Shown: one piece after another, positions 34,880 to 48,879 of the stretch
Position numbering within the stretch: position 1 is the stretch's first letter
Layout of the letters: every line of letters begins with the position of its first letter
DNA from: Lunularia cruciata
Taxonomy: Eukaryota > Streptophyta > Marchantiopsida > Lunulariales > Lunulariaceae
NCBI GenBank assembly: GCA_948567375.1
Contig: OX419762.1
Span: 33,682,608 to 33,746,607 of the forward strand
Direction of reading: 5' to 3'
DNA: 64,000 bases
Position numbers and translations under genes: made by a program
Notes under the pieces: model-generated
Database searches by the model: none
The model's input: the letters and a program-made list of their open reading frames with translations, nothing else
Told to the model about the DNA's origin: nothing

Positions 34880-37800
34880 TGGAGCATCACTCATGTTGCT
34901 AACACCAACCTTGGTCAACAACAAAGTCACATTGTTACTACAGATGAAAAAGACATGCAACATTGAGCCTTAAAAGGAACATTATTCCATGGGACTAATG
35001 GAAAACTAGATTTGAAGGATAAATTGATGCTTTTGATTATTCACAACTAAGATCATTGATCATTCTGTATGCATGTTTGCATGTGAAAACTTAACCGATA
35101 AAGCCTTCACACGGTATGATGCTTAGGAATGATCAATGGTGGCAAAAGGAAGAGAGATCACTTGGACAACAATGCAAGAAGAACTATTGAAAAATTTCTA
35201 ATCCGTGGATCATGTGTAAATAGATCAAACCCAACTATGGGGGTTGAAGCAAAAGGATATCATATAAGAGTATGTGGAGGCATTTCTTGATGTACACGTT
35301 GTGATTATTGATATGAGTCTAGTAGAAACTCTTGACAATTCAAAATAGGTTAAAGAGCAAATTTGCCAAGAGGTAATTATACCAAATCCTTGCATTGTTT
35401 TTGAAGCCATTGCATGCACTTAGAGAATAGCAAGGGTGCTTGGAAGAGGTGAAGGAGTAGTCATGACTCAACTCTATTTGAAACACCGTAATTTGGTGAA
35501 CTAGTTCTTATGGAATTGGACAACATTGGTTCTAGATCAAGGACCACAACTACTATGAGGAGAACTAGGATGGGTTGAAGAAAGGAGAGATGGAGTTCCA
35601 CAAGGAGAAGGAGCTTGAGCAGAATAAAAATGTTGTTATAATTGTGGCTGCGTTTAGCACAATTGTTTGCACAACAATCAATTGTTGTGCTTGTCTTCCT
35701 AGAGGCCCTTGGCCTCCATATAGGTGACCTTTGAACAACATGGAGAGACAAATTGAAGAAGAGGATGCTGAAATCATATTGAAAACAAATATCACTAGTA
35801 AATGTACCTCACAACCTTATGGGCTCAATGGAGAAGAGTAAAAGTGGGAGGAGGAAGAGGATGAGTGCACAGAAGTTGAAGAAGACAAATGCATAATTGA
35901 TTGTTGTAAATGGAGTCCTAAAAGAGAATCAGGTGAGAGTATTGATAGACCTTGGAGTAAGAAATAATTTTTTGTCTTGCTCTATAGCAATAAGGTTGGG
36001 GATGGAACAAGGGAAGGATGAGATTGAAGAAGTAGAATCACTTAATGGTCAAAAAGAGAAGATTGAGTCATTGCTTAGAAAAGTAGCACTCTTTGTAAGA
36101 GAGTATCAATAAAAGATTGAGTGGCAAGTGATATAGTTAGCTTGTATGTGATCTTAGGCATGTTGTGGATGGTGCACTACAATCCCATGGTTGATTAGAG
36201 AAAGAAAGTAGTGAGAACTAGCCAATGGAAGATCATTGGAGATAAAGAAAGATTGCAAAGGCTAGAATTGCCTCTCTATGTCATAGGGACAATTGGTATT
36301 GGTATGAAAAATAGATGATTTATAGGTCTAATAAGAGAAGTCTAGAGTGCAAAACTTGATGGACAAATTCCTGAATTTTAAAGATGTGGTCAATGAGTTT
36401 CAAGATGTCTTTCTTGATGATTTACCCTCAGGATTACTAGCAAAAGGGAGAGTAGATGATAAAATCAAGATACTTCCTAGAAATACATCTCCTTGTAAGG
36501 CCCCATATCTACTATCACCTCATGAGTTGAAGGAGTGTAAAGCTTAAATCAGGGATATGCTAAAGAAAAGGTTTATCCAACCCAGAAATTCTATCACCAC
36601 ATGGGGCTCCTATCTTGTTTGTGAAGGAGAAAGATGGTATTGGGGCCTAAATCAAAAAATGGTGAAGAAAAAATACCCGTTACCTTGCAAGATGACCTAT
36701 TCAATCAACTCAATGAGGCAAACCACTTCACCTAAATTGATCTACAAAGTGGTTACAATCAAATCAGTGTAACATAGGAAGATGTACTAAAAACTGCCTT
36801 TCAATCAAGGTATGGTCACTTTGAGTACTTGGTGATACAGTTTGGCCTCACCAACACACCAACCAATTTTATGTGTTTGATGAATGATATATTTCACCCA
36901 TACTTGGATAAATATGTTATCATTGTCCTTGATGAAGTCTTAGTCTACAAGAGTACAAGATAAAGCACAAGTAACATCTATAAGAAGTCCCCCAAATTCT
37001 ATAATAAAATCAATTTTATGCTAAAATCTCAAAGTGAAAGTTTAGCAGGTCTAAAGTAGACTACTTGGGGCATGAAGTAAGCACAAAAGGTATCCTTGTT
37101 AACCAAATAAAATAGAGGTCATTCAGAAATGGGGTGCTCCAAAAGATTAGACTAAACTCAAGAGTTTCTTGGGATTGATGGGTCTATCATCAATTTGTCA
37201 AGGACTTCTCTAAGGTTGCACAACCTTTAATGGAACTACTTGGCAAGGGAAAGAAGTGGATGTGAGGAACCATACAAGAATTGGTCTTCCAAGAATTGAA
37301 AGATGCATAACTATAAGCACCAATCTTAAATGGTATGACCCAAAATGTCCAATCAACTTGGCTATAGATGCATTAGCCATTGTGATAGGAGCAGTCCTAC
37401 AATAGGAATAGAATGATAGATGGCACCTAGTTGTATATTTCTCTTGAAAGCTTTTTCCACTAGAATGCAACTATCACACCACTGAATGAGAAGAGCTGGC
37501 CATTTCCCTTACAACCAAGCATTGAAAGCACTATGTTGGCAAGAGGCATTTGTAGTGGAGAAAAATCACAAACCTCTAGTCTACCTTGAGACCAAAAAAA
37601 ATCTATCTCATTAATAGATTTTGTGAACAAAGTGGAGACAACGGTTCAACATGATCATTGTATATGTGGAAGGCAAGAAGTAATTTGTAGTTATATTCAC
37701 CTAAATGCATATGGCAAACAATCTGGTGGTAGAAGCCAAGATGAACCCAAAATTTTGGCTAAGGTTTCTTACAACTACAAAGACTGACCCATAGATTGTA

Positions 37801-39160
37801 GGATCTCAATCATCCAAAGGCATAACCAATACCAAAGGACTCACCTTTCATGATGACAAGTTATGGATCCTAGATGCCATAGACCTAAGAACCACCCTCT
37901 TAGCAAAATATCATGATTCTACCATTGTAGGCCATGTTGGAGTGGATAAGACCTTAGATGCAATTGATTGCCATTACTATTAGCCCAAGATGAGCAATGA
38001 TATGATGGAGTATGTTCAAAGCGGCATATTCTATCAATAAAATAAGCCTCTAATTAGGCTCTCATATGACTCCTTCATTCTTCCTTACTCTTACACAACA
38101 TTGGGAGCATGTCAACATGGATTTGGTTTGTGAATTGCCCAAAACCACCTCAAGGTTTGACTCTATTGTAGTCCTTGTAGACCAATTTAACAAAATGATT
38201 CATGTGAGTCCTACAACCAATGATGTGATTGCTCTACATTTAGCATGATTATACTAAGCTATAGTATTTTCTCTTCATGGCCTATCTTGAGTGCTCATCA
38301 TTGATTGAGGCATTCAATTCACTAGTTTATTTTAGAGAACACTGTTTGGTGTCTTCAAAACCAAATTGGCCATATCCACAACATACCATCTACAAGTCAA
38401 TAGAAAAATAGAGCGGGCTAATTGCACTATTCAGGACATGCTCTAGAGATTCACCTTAATGGATCAAGAAAGGTGATACACCTTACTTCCACTGGTAGAA
38501 TTTGCCTATAACAATTCAATGAATACATCTACACACATCACACTATTCTTCCTCATGTATAGAGAGCACCTTTGCACACCTTCAGGCTTGGTAAAGATCC
38601 ACCTAGTGGCTACAAAAGTTGACATTGTCAATACTTTTGTTGCTAGAATCCAAGAAGGTATGGAGAATACCAAACACAAGTTGCAAATCACCCAAAATTG
38701 ATAAAAACAATATGCATATGCACATTGTAGGTGCATAGAGTTCAATTGTAGGGATCAAGTCTACCTGTCCACAACCAATATCACTTTAGTTGGCCCTTGT
38801 TAGTTCAGACCTTGTTTTATTAGGCCTTTTTGTATCCTCTATCAAATTTGCAAAGTGGTTTATCACCTTGAGCTACCGCCACACAAGAAGATTCATCTTG
38901 TGTTCCATGTTTCCTTACTATGCAGTTATGCACTCTAATTGCTCCACTTTTGTTCCATACAAGAATTTAGACCTTGTTCAACACTCATTGATGGCACAAA
39001 AGGGAAATGAAGTCAAATGCATTCTCCAAAATATATCCATGATACCCACCATCCATATGTGGAATATCTTGTACATTGGAAAGGGTACCCATCACATGAA
39101 GTAGCATGGGAGCCAATAGCTAACTTAGCCCATGTACGGGTGTAAGTGCAATCTTTTGAG
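34880..39160 (+). mobile_element. Second chromovirus, heavily decayed
   Basis: Plus-strand patches in Ty3/gypsy order. Gag remnants (35090-35420: TDKAFTRYDA, VEAFLDVHVV) come with a damaged zinc knuckle (CYNCGCV near 35645). Protease is VRVLIDLGVRNNFLS (35932-35976; DSGA has become DLGV). RT start is FQDVFLDDLPSGL, with DMLKKRFIQPRNSITTWGS. RNase H has LAIDALAIVIGAVL (37360). Integrase has HWEHVNMDLVCELPKT and VVLVDQFNKMIHVSP (38090-38210) and VEFAYNNSMN (38495). The chromodomain end is YVEYLVHWKGYPSHEVAWEP (about 39054-39112, joined across one frame change). Stops every few dozen codons; inactive. It differs throughout from the 21.3 kb element and is probably another chromovirus lineage. Confidence 0.8.
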
Positions 39161-39780
39161 CAATAGCTTTGCAATGATGACATTGCATCTTAGAAGATGA
39201 GAGTTTATAATACCATTAGCTAGACATATTATCTAGAGGTGGAAATTGGCTTGGTAATATCTAAAATTATGTTATATATGATGGTCTGAATAGATCAGAT
39301 AGAGATGTCACCAAAAGAGTACTTTCACTAATAAGGAAAAGGTCAAAAACACCTTGCAAACTTCAAAGCCAATTTTGGAGGCCTAAATGGATGAATGAAG
39401 TCTCAAAAAGAAGGATGTCACCTCTTCCAAGGGAAAAGGTGTTGACTTCTCCCTCCCTTTTTTGTCTCATTGAGAGCTTTCCAATGGTATCTCACCTATA
39501 TTGTTTTAAGCTTCAAATAGAAGATTCCCCAAAGATTCCCATTAGTAAAACTTGTTTGAGTAATCAAATAGGACAAGGATGGACATAATCTAAGTGTGGA
39601 GCTTGATGACATGTCACCAATCCATGTATCTGATCCAAGGGTGGAGCTCACTTTGAGTGGATCCTCTTTGTTATATAATAAAGACAAGGTGCTCTTTTGG
39701 AGCATTGGAGTATTGAGGGATGAAACCTTGTGTTTCTCTTGGGGGTTCTCCTGTCCTTGGAACATTACACATTTTTAAAC
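39161..39780 (+). repeat. Probable 3' LTR region of the second chromovirus
   Basis: Directly follows the chromodomain. It contains a TATA-like TTATATAATAAAG (39670-39682) and ends in sequence with no coding character. Exact ends were not found, because the matching 5' LTR could not be located by eye. Confidence 0.4.
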
Positions 39781-39839
39781 TTAATATAATTACTCACATG
39801 AACTCTAGAGATTCTATGATAGATATTACAAGGCCTTGG

Positions 39840-41480
39840 AAATTTGATCACTTGTAGGTGTTACTACAAGCTTTGATGTGGGAGGAGCTTGAAAAGAACC
39901 TTGTTTTTCTTGCCTTGATTTTAGCATTATCATGCTACGCTCTTTGTATGTTTGCTTAAGTTTTTGTAGAGAATAATTACATGCAATAAGCTTGTCAAAA
40001 ACTCTCTATAGTCAAACAACATTTCTTGAGAAACAATATAAGATAGAAGTAATTCAACCATTCAAGCTTAATGTAGTGGAAAAAGCTATGATAAGTATGA
40101 TGCATCATGAATTTGAACTACTACCTATTTTCTATAGATCAAGTTGAGAAGTTGATATATTGCACAAAGGGACAATTGCCAATAAATATTGAAGGACTTT
40201 GTTAGACCTGATAGAATTACTCATATGAAATTTTTTAGGAGGATCTTTGCTTAGACATTGTAGAGGCCTACAAAATTTGACCATGTTTATTAGGCTACAC
40301 AAATAATGAAGCACAACTCAAAGGAGACCACAAAACTTATCAATATAATTATCTTTGAGGCAAACCATATGTCAAATTATGCACATTTTGTACTCACAAA
40401 GAATTCAAATACAATTGTTGAAGCAATATAATTGTATTTCATGATAGTTACTAGCAAAAAAGCTATTGAAATTTATGCACTAGAAGCTTAAAAGCTCATG
40501 TTAGGTTTTATGGTAAATAATTGCAATGTCTTGAGTAGAGCATTAAAGAAATCTCCAAAAGCTCAAGCTTTGCATCAAGACTTACTAATGTAGCAAGTGG
40601 TAGAGTTAGGTTTGGAAAAATGCTTGGATAGAATCAAGACGTCTCTATGGTTAAGAGTCAATCAATCAAAAATGTAATTAAAAACATGACAATAATTAGG
40701 ATGTGACAAGAAGCTTGTGGTAAGAAGAGAGAAATATACCGTCAAGTTAATATTGAATTTATTTGGTCTCCTAATATCCAAAATTAGACTACTTTGTTGG
40801 CTGGACTTAAGATTCCAATTTTTTTTAGTGAGAAAACTATTTAGACGGTCAAGTATGGAGATGCATATAATTTCTAGCAAAGCAATACCATAATAAAAGT
40901 ACTATTGAGCAAGCATAAAGTGTACTATTGAGCAAGCATAAAGTGTGCACTTTCATCCATAAATCTATATGCATTTATCTTTCTCTACTACATGGACTCC
41001 TGTACCTTTACCCTAGCTCCAAATTCATGATCAACTCACTTCTAGCCATTGTAGTACCCATTGGTTTGATCTCCCAAGTTGAGATTGCTTGGGGCAAAGA
41101 TATGGCTGATGGTATGTGCTTTTGATCTACTTGTGGATTGAGCTTCTTATCTAAAGATGTAGATGTGCTATTGACTTCAACTTTGGGGGTTTGAGTTGAG
41201 AAACAGTTGAGAAATTGTGCCTTACCACACACAATCTCATTTGAGTTCTCTAGTTCACCCATGCTTCCTCATTGCGGGTCAAGCTGCAACTATTATATGG
41301 TCAACTCTAACACACTTACCTCTCCTAATCAACCACCCAATGTAGGCCATGTTTATTGTAGTCTTGCATTCTTATGTCCTAATTGGATGAAATTGTGTAA
41401 TCATGGGACTCACAAAAAATACATTAATACATTACCTTGGCTACTCAAAGTCATAATGATAGTGATTTCACATAGAGAAG
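39840..41480 (-). repeat. Dispersed repeat, inverted copy C with ~750-bp insert
   Basis: On the minus strand it repeats the landmarks of copies A and B from near 41470 (CATTATGACTTTGAGT, GTATTAATG) to near 39845 (ACACCTACAAGTGATCAAA). Relative to A, extra sequence occupies about 39897-40638, between the matches GATTGATTGACTCTTA and TTTTCAAGCTCCTCC. The insert has no recognisable ORF. Confidence 0.6.
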
Positions 41481-42955
41481 ACTAAGGTGGGTAGATTTAA
41501 CAACCGCAATAACAAATGTGATATGTACTTAAGGAGAACTAGTGAAGTAGATTTGTGCAACACTTTGGGCCTTCAACACCAATGGTTACACAAATGGCAA
41601 TGTGCCACATACTTATCCATGAACTTGCACTTTAAAGTGTTCCTAAGAGTTGTAGGCTTCTCTATTGATCGCAACAATTTGCACATGGGTAATGCTTGTC
41701 ATCAGGAGGTGTAGATTGTATCAACTACCTACCTCTCAGCCTTTGTCAACTTTATGCAAAATATCAATATGATATTGATGGAAAATTGCAAAAGAAACTT
41801 GATTTTCATCATCATGTTAAGTTAACATTCATAGCATTGTTTTACCAAAACATATATATATTACTTTTGTTAGTCACTTGAAATATCAAAAAAACTGAAG
41901 GCAAAAACTAGAAAAGAGAAACTGAGAAAAAAAAATGAAAACTATGAAGTAAAAAGACAAAGGAAAGCTGAAAAAGAGAAACAAAAATATAATTTCAAAT
42001 TAGATTTCATTCTATGACATAATATAAGAGATTGTATATTTCAATCATTTAAATTAATCAATAAATTGAGATCTCAATTTGGGTTATATTTTGCATTACA
42101 TTGTTTTGGTATTGAAGTCATATTTATTTCTAGAAACTAGTAATTTTTTTATATAACTATAGAGTTTAGGATATCCGCTCCTAAAATAGTGGATGAATGT
42201 AAAACCTTTCAATATACTTTGAGCTTATTTAGAATTTATATTAACCATTTACATTCAAATCTATCTTTTATATATATGTTTTGAACCTAGATGTTCTCTT
42301 CTTAGACTAATATATGATTGTATAACCTCTCAATATCATTTATGGTTATTGAGATTAAAATTTAATTATTATTATAGATGAAAATAATTATATAACTATA
42401 TAAACCTATAAACGCCTTAGTTAATACTTGATAGTAAAACCTTCAATATAGTTAAGATGTATGTTAATCTATATGTATGTAAATAACTTGAGGAAAAATA
42501 TTGAAATAAATTATATCTCTATATATAATTAAAATTTTATTTTCAGTTCAATTTTATTGATAGAATGGCATGTATATAAATTTTAAGCAAGATCTAAAGC
42601 TCATAATTCTATCTTTAGTTGATTTTCTTTTAGAGCTACTTAAGGTTTGTTTGGTTAGAAGTTGTAGTTGTAGCTTCAGTTTCTAAAACATATAAAACTA
42701 TATTTGCAGATGAAAAATTATACCTATAAAGCCAAAATTTGTGATTATACTTATATTTGTATGCTTGGAGTGCTTTAATATGTTTCTTCATCTCTTGTGT
42801 AATATCTTATATGTAATTTGATTGCAATTTTGAATTGATAATATCTTTAGTGATTCCTCTTGACTTCCTTGGAGCCAAATTTCAATTTTTTTTTATTAAT
42901 TTACTAATTCTAGTACATAGTATGGCAGAAGGTAGTATATAGAGGCAAAAAAATA
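41481..42955. other. AT-rich DNA without recognisable genes
   Basis: Long A/T runs, many TATATA stretches and no coding frame. Nothing further seen. Confidence 0.5.
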
Positions 42956-42975
42956 GCATTGGTCTTTGAACAAGC

Positions 42976-45900
42976 ATGTCACAAAGTGAACAATTCCCTC
43001 ATACAATGACTACAACCCAATTCCAAGGGCCTAGTGCCAAATTTTTGTATTGTAATAGGGTTTCCTTGATGGCCTATTGTTCTTACAAGAGCATCACTAC
43101 AAAGATCCTTTGTTTCAAATTGCATCTCTACAAAGTTATGTTGAAACAAGCTCACTTTCTTACAAAGATCAATGAAAACAAAGTCATGTCAATAAAACTT
43201 CCACAGTCAATCAAAGAATTGCAAAATTTTGCACCAATAAAAAAATTCATAACTGCCGTATGAATGTACTACCAAAGGAATTACTCCCAACCATTTGGCA
43301 TCAAGCAACATGTGTTTATGGTATGACCATAATTGCTTATCAAGCACTGTGATGGATGAAGGACAGACCGGTTTTAACATGACTCTAAAATCAATCCTAT
43401 GCTACAAGAACTTTTTACTTTTAATTTTTCTCTGTGATCAAAGTTTTGTCATGATGTAGGATTCTACCATTGCTACCAATAGGACTCACATTTTTTAGAA
43501 AAAAGTGCAAAACAAATTTGAGAGACTATATAAGAGTGTGTTAGTGATAGAGTAGATTTGCAAATCCAAATAATTCAACAGTGGCACCCAAAATTGCTAG
43601 GATGGAAACAGAGGCCACCAATAGAACTAGTAAGCAAATCTTTAGAGATTTCCAAATGGGGTTGGTATTACAGGCTGGATTACCTCAAGATTTGGAAGTT
43701 GGCATTCTTGTTGTGGGATTGGAGTCTATTGAATGTCTCCTTGCTAGAGGAAATTTGTAATAATGTTGACGTGAGTGGGAAGAGGTTGAGTGCATGCCTA
43801 ACAATGTGGATAGAGGAACACTGGCAACAAGTACTAAGAGAAGAGTACTCTCTATTTGTCCATATCCACATGAAAAATTTGTGGGTAGAAAGTCAACTAA
43901 TAGGTACATTAAGGACCTTATTCAATGAGTCATCACCAAAACCATTATGAAGTTGTTTAGATCAAAGAGAATTGCCTATGTGAAGCTAAATCAGGCAATC
44001 TTCTTTTAGATCTTGCACAAACAACAACTTGTGAGTTGTGCAAGGACATTCCAAGAATTGGTCATCAAGCTATTAGATGACATAGCTAAAAGGCACCCCC
44101 ACAATCATAGCCCTATTTATCATGCATTTCTACATAGGGATGAACCTCCTAAACAAGGAGGAGAAGGAGAAATACCCTAGCATATTCTACCATCCAACAT
44201 ATTTCAATGTGCACCTTGACCTGCCCAAAGAAATTACAAAGTACCATAAGACAAACAAGGAGTTTGCAAAAAGAAGTTGCAAAAAGAAGTGTTCTTTCAC
44301 CAAGACCTATAATAAAATAATCTTATGCAAGAAGGAGATTGGATCAGTCCCAAGATTCAAGATTCAAGCTTCCAAGAAGCATAGAAAAGCGGTTCAAATG
44401 ATAGACATATCGTCTAGTGACAATGGAAGCAAAGGTGCCCAAGAAATGATGAGGGACTTGAAGAAAGAAGAGAGGTCAAAAAATCCGCCCCACAAACAAG
44501 TAGGAATAAATCTCACTAGAAAATGAGAAATTTGCAAGTGATGGCTCTTTCACCCAATTCTCATCATCCAAAAATGATGAGGTAAATGTGGGAGGCAATA
44601 ATAATGAAGCACAATTGTTACCCCTTGCAATTGATACAACTGTGGAAATAGTTGTATCAAGAGAAAGAGCTAGAGGAGAAAGAGGAGGGTACCCTTATAG
44701 CAAATTTGAGGTGAACTTTGACATAAATCTTAGCCTTCATTGAATTCATTTTAACAATGCAAAACAAGGAAGCAAAGCCACTTGGTGTGCAGCAAACAAT
44801 GACAAGATGCAACAAACGAGGCATGAAGTGATAGATCCAAGAAGTTGCACAAGTAAAGAGTCACTTCCAAGAGACAACCCAATCACTATAAGGGTGGACG
44901 AGTCTTCAAGTGGACAACAATAGGCAGATCAAATAGTAGAAGAGGCTAATGAGAAAGTTACAATTGATGTAGAGGACAAACCAACTCAATTGGCATTGCG
45001 CTAAGCAAACAATAATGAACGACCTATGAACACAAGTAAAGGCCAATAAAGGCCTTCCTAAATTTTATGAAATACAAAGGTAAATCACTTGCATGGTTGA
45101 TGACGGTCTACATGGTGAACATTATTACACTTGCCATGGAAGCCTTGGAGGAGTTTCTACCATTCTAGAAAGAACTCAACACCATGATCAATGATCTAGT
45201 GGTGTTAGTTCAACACTTGCATATGATGACATAGTCAATAGCCAAGGGAAAAGCACTCCTCCACAACAAAGTAAAAAAAAAGCCAAATCTTGGAGTGAAG
45301 AGAAAGATAAGGAGTTGAAGAAGTTCCAAAAAGATGAGCTCAAACAACATGAGCACTACAAGACACTACTTGCATAGCCGAAGTCCAAAGTTGACAACCA
45401 TAGTCTTGAGGTTTTCTACCTTCAAGAGAAGTACAAAGATGAGCTACAAATATGAACAACAAACTAAAAGACATACAAGCTGAAAATTGATAGATGCTCA
45501 CACCAAAATGACAACAACAAAAAAAGATACAAGAACTTAAAGATGGTAAATTGCCTCTATATCTAGGACTTAATTATGAGTATGAAATTTCAACAAGAGA
45601 AGGAGTTAGAATAGCAAGCAAAGGTCCTTGGTGACCAAATGAGCCTAGAAAATGAATAAACATGGGTGCTTGAAACAATCAGGCATAGAATAACACAATT
45701 ACTAAACAATTAGAATATATGGCCAATAAGAACCCCCGTGTACAAAGGTGAAAGATCTTTGAACACAAGTTGATGCACTAGAAAGGAAAGTAAATATGTG
45801 TGAATAGCTCAAGGTAATTTTCATAAAATTGCAAGGGCATACCAACTCCAAGTTTGTAGAGACCCGGACTAGCTTTGTATAAGTAATTAAAGTGTACAAG

Positions 45901-45980
45901 AAGGAGCTTATAGAGTTAATCCAAATGTGTAGTGGGATGAGCAATTTGTCATAAGTACCACCTATTTTCATCAATGCCAA
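42976..45980 (+). pseudogene. Distant relative of the ORF-bearing element's protein
   Basis: Plus-strand fragments include WIEEHWQQVLREEYSLFVHI and CARTFQELVIKLLDDIAKRH, then HFYIGMNLLNKEEKEKY at 44122. That last patch aligns with HFYLGLNLLNLAERAQM of copies 1-4 at the same place in the order. It is followed by a KKK/EE-rich linker (44230-44520), LPFWKELNTMINDLVVLVQH (about 45160-45220, matching the LLELLKEH..IP block of copies 3-4) and a charged coiled-coil tail to about 45950. Stops and frameshifts throughout. The element ends were not identified, so its boundaries are unknown. Confidence 0.5.
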
Positions 45981-48870
45981 GTAACACCACCACCAACTTC
46001 ATACAAGATAAGCAGCGGCCAACTTTGTAAAAAACAACTAAGTGTCATCTTGTAAGTAGGATAGTGTAGATTTGTAGTCATAGACCAAGACCGTTCATTT
46101 TTATACATACTTCATACATAATACTTAGAGATACAAAGGACTTGTGTTAGTCTAGCAATCAATAAGCTAAAGGTAGATGACCACATGCCAAGGTGGCTAT
46201 AGCCATGGTCCACCCTTACTTGAGGATTAGGTTTAGAGTTAGTGGATAAGATATGATCAGCATGGAGTGCCTTAGATGTAATTAGGAGATTTCTAGCTCA
46301 TTGTAACTATTGAATTTCTTTGCAATTGAGTAGGGAGCAAGTAATAGGCTTAAGCTTGATGATTATTGCGTCCATTTGGTGCATCCTTCTTTTGAAAATA
46401 AATGACGTTTATGCCATCAAGACAATGTATGTGTATTAGTCTGCACTTTGCATGCTTAGTTGGATAGGAGTGAGGAAACTTCACGTATGAGTAGAAGCAC
46501 TTGAGTGAGGCAAATCATTCATGTGGAACTAGAATGCACAACAGGGCACTGTAGAGGTCATCAATGACATAGAGATAGGTTACTAAAAGCTTGCAATATC
46601 ATAAAGTAACACTGCCATGTGTGATTGAGCATCATGATCACTCCAAACTCTTGTGATGTTGTTCTTTATGGGAAGGATGAAACACTATGTCATAGTATAA
46701 GACACTATTTGTAAGACACCTTAGTACTATCAATTTCATACAACATGAATCCCATGATATGAGAGCAGATCGTAGTAATTTTGATTGCTTTGTCAATAGT
46801 TGTCCCAAATTTGACCAAGTAATAGGGAAGGTACAAAAATTTTGAGGCAAAGTGAGACATTTGTTACAAATGAGCCATTACTTTAAGGAGTTCTTTGTAT
46901 TCAATCTATAGTGAGCATAATCCTTGGTTAACCATCTTTTGATAGTGTCCCAAGAGTGGCGACATTACCCTCTTCTAGGAAATGATTTCACCCAAGAGGT
47001 TAAGCATGAAACAATTGATAGTCATCATAGTTACATCTTGTATTCTTATGAGAACAACCTATTCTTATTATTTATACTATTTTTCTGTTCACACTAGGTT
47101 GTTGCAGTATTTAATTCACAATATTTGTTATACATATATCAGTAATTTCATAAATATTTAATAGACTAAAATTTTTACTTGATAATCTTATGAGCATTTT
47201 CCATGCATCATAAATTATTTTTTTGCATTATATTTGCATTATATTATTTTCTATTTTAAATTTTCATATAATAGTTATTATTTTATTAATTTTCTATAGC
47301 AAAATGGGTTAATGTTTCTTTTTCTTATCCTTGATTTTTCTATTTAGGGAGATTACAATTCTACTTATGTCTACTTTATTCAACTTCCGTAATATTAATA
47401 AGGTGATGCATAAGTAAGTACCCATATAACCATATAATGCATATGAACTAATGATAGAGTGAATTCTAGGGATTATCCATTGAATATTTTGTACATATCT
47501 CTTGCTCTCTCTCTTGTGACTTATGTCATTTAAGAAGTATGCTTAGACTTTTGCTAGATTTTCTTGTTCAGTGATTGTAATATATATCTATTATACTCAA
47601 ATATTTATATTTTGTGACTTGCTTCATTTATGGGTACTATTTAATTATAATAAACTGTGAAGTAATTTAGTATGATTAATGTGAAGAATAGGATATTTAT
47701 ATTTCATTTAATTAATTTTATTTTTACTTTTTATTAAAAATGGAATATTGTGAATAATTGTGAACAATAGTTACACTATCTACATTCCTGGTTGAATTTA
47801 AAATGATTATTTTCAACTTACATTGAAGTTTTAGTTTATATTATTAGGTTTAAAATAAGTAGAGCAATTTAGGTTTTCCAAAAAGTATCTAACATCATTT
47901 ATAATTGCAATATTTATGTGTCAATATCAGCTATTGGCAACTGTCCGCTTATGTTTTTCATGTAAGTTTAATTTCTTTACTTTCAAGTTCAAAATTTTAA
48001 ACAACTTTCAAATTAAAATTTTAATAAGATAATAACATAGATATAATCTTAGAAAATTAACAGCAAATAAATATTTTCAGTTATTGTAACCGGAATAAAA
48101 ATTTAAATTTTTTATAATATTCTTTGTAAGAAAACCATATTTAAAACCTGATTTAAATCAATGAACCAAATGAGACATATCTATCCGACGCTAACACGAA
48201 CCACCTCAATTCCAGCAGCGTTCATATGGTCCATGTTTCCAATATTGTTAAACAATGAATCTATCGTTGAACGAAATATAATGTAAGTTTATTTTGTTTT
48301 GAGTGCACACGGGACACTTTTATAGTTGGATGCCCGTGCCATGCATTGGATGCACATACAATAAATTTATTGAACACGTAAAGATTTTGAAATAGAGTCC
48401 TGAAATGATATTATATTTGTAGTATCATCCTGCAATTTATTAGATTCTGTGGGTTTTTACTTACTGTTCACTCTACTCCATTAGATTCCAGTAGACTTAA
48501 TCTTTGCTTAATAATATAGATTAAAGAATGTTTTCATTTCTGCCAACACTTCAAAAGCTCATCTTGTCGACCCTTACAAACATAAAAGAGAGAATAGATT
48601 TATTCTCGTCAAGCTTCCCATCTTCTCAACTATGATAAAGTATGATCATAAAATGTAATCAGGATAGATGGGGAGGTTTATGTATAACCTTCAACTTTCA
48701 GTGAATAAGTAAAGGTAATGTGCATGAGAGAATCGTTAACGTATCAATCAATTGGGTGGTTAAGGAGGAATGGTTAGAGCTAATTTAGTTTATGTTAACT
48801 TCACTCAATAGACTAGACTTGGCAGTTCAGCGTGATATTTTGTTTATTCACGTCATTACAAAGACTCGAA
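45981..48870. other. AT-rich DNA without recognisable genes
   Basis: No persuasive ORF. The minus-strand frame 46638-46850 reads protein-like (LLTKQSKLLRSALISWDS) but matches nothing I can name. 47.1-48.2 kb is strongly AT-rich. Confidence 0.45.
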
Positions 48871-48879
48871 GACACACGA

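Noticed and set aside
43558-43950. 130-codon ORF as an intact host gene
   Set aside because: It is one open piece of a longer, stop-interrupted relative of the ORF-element protein.
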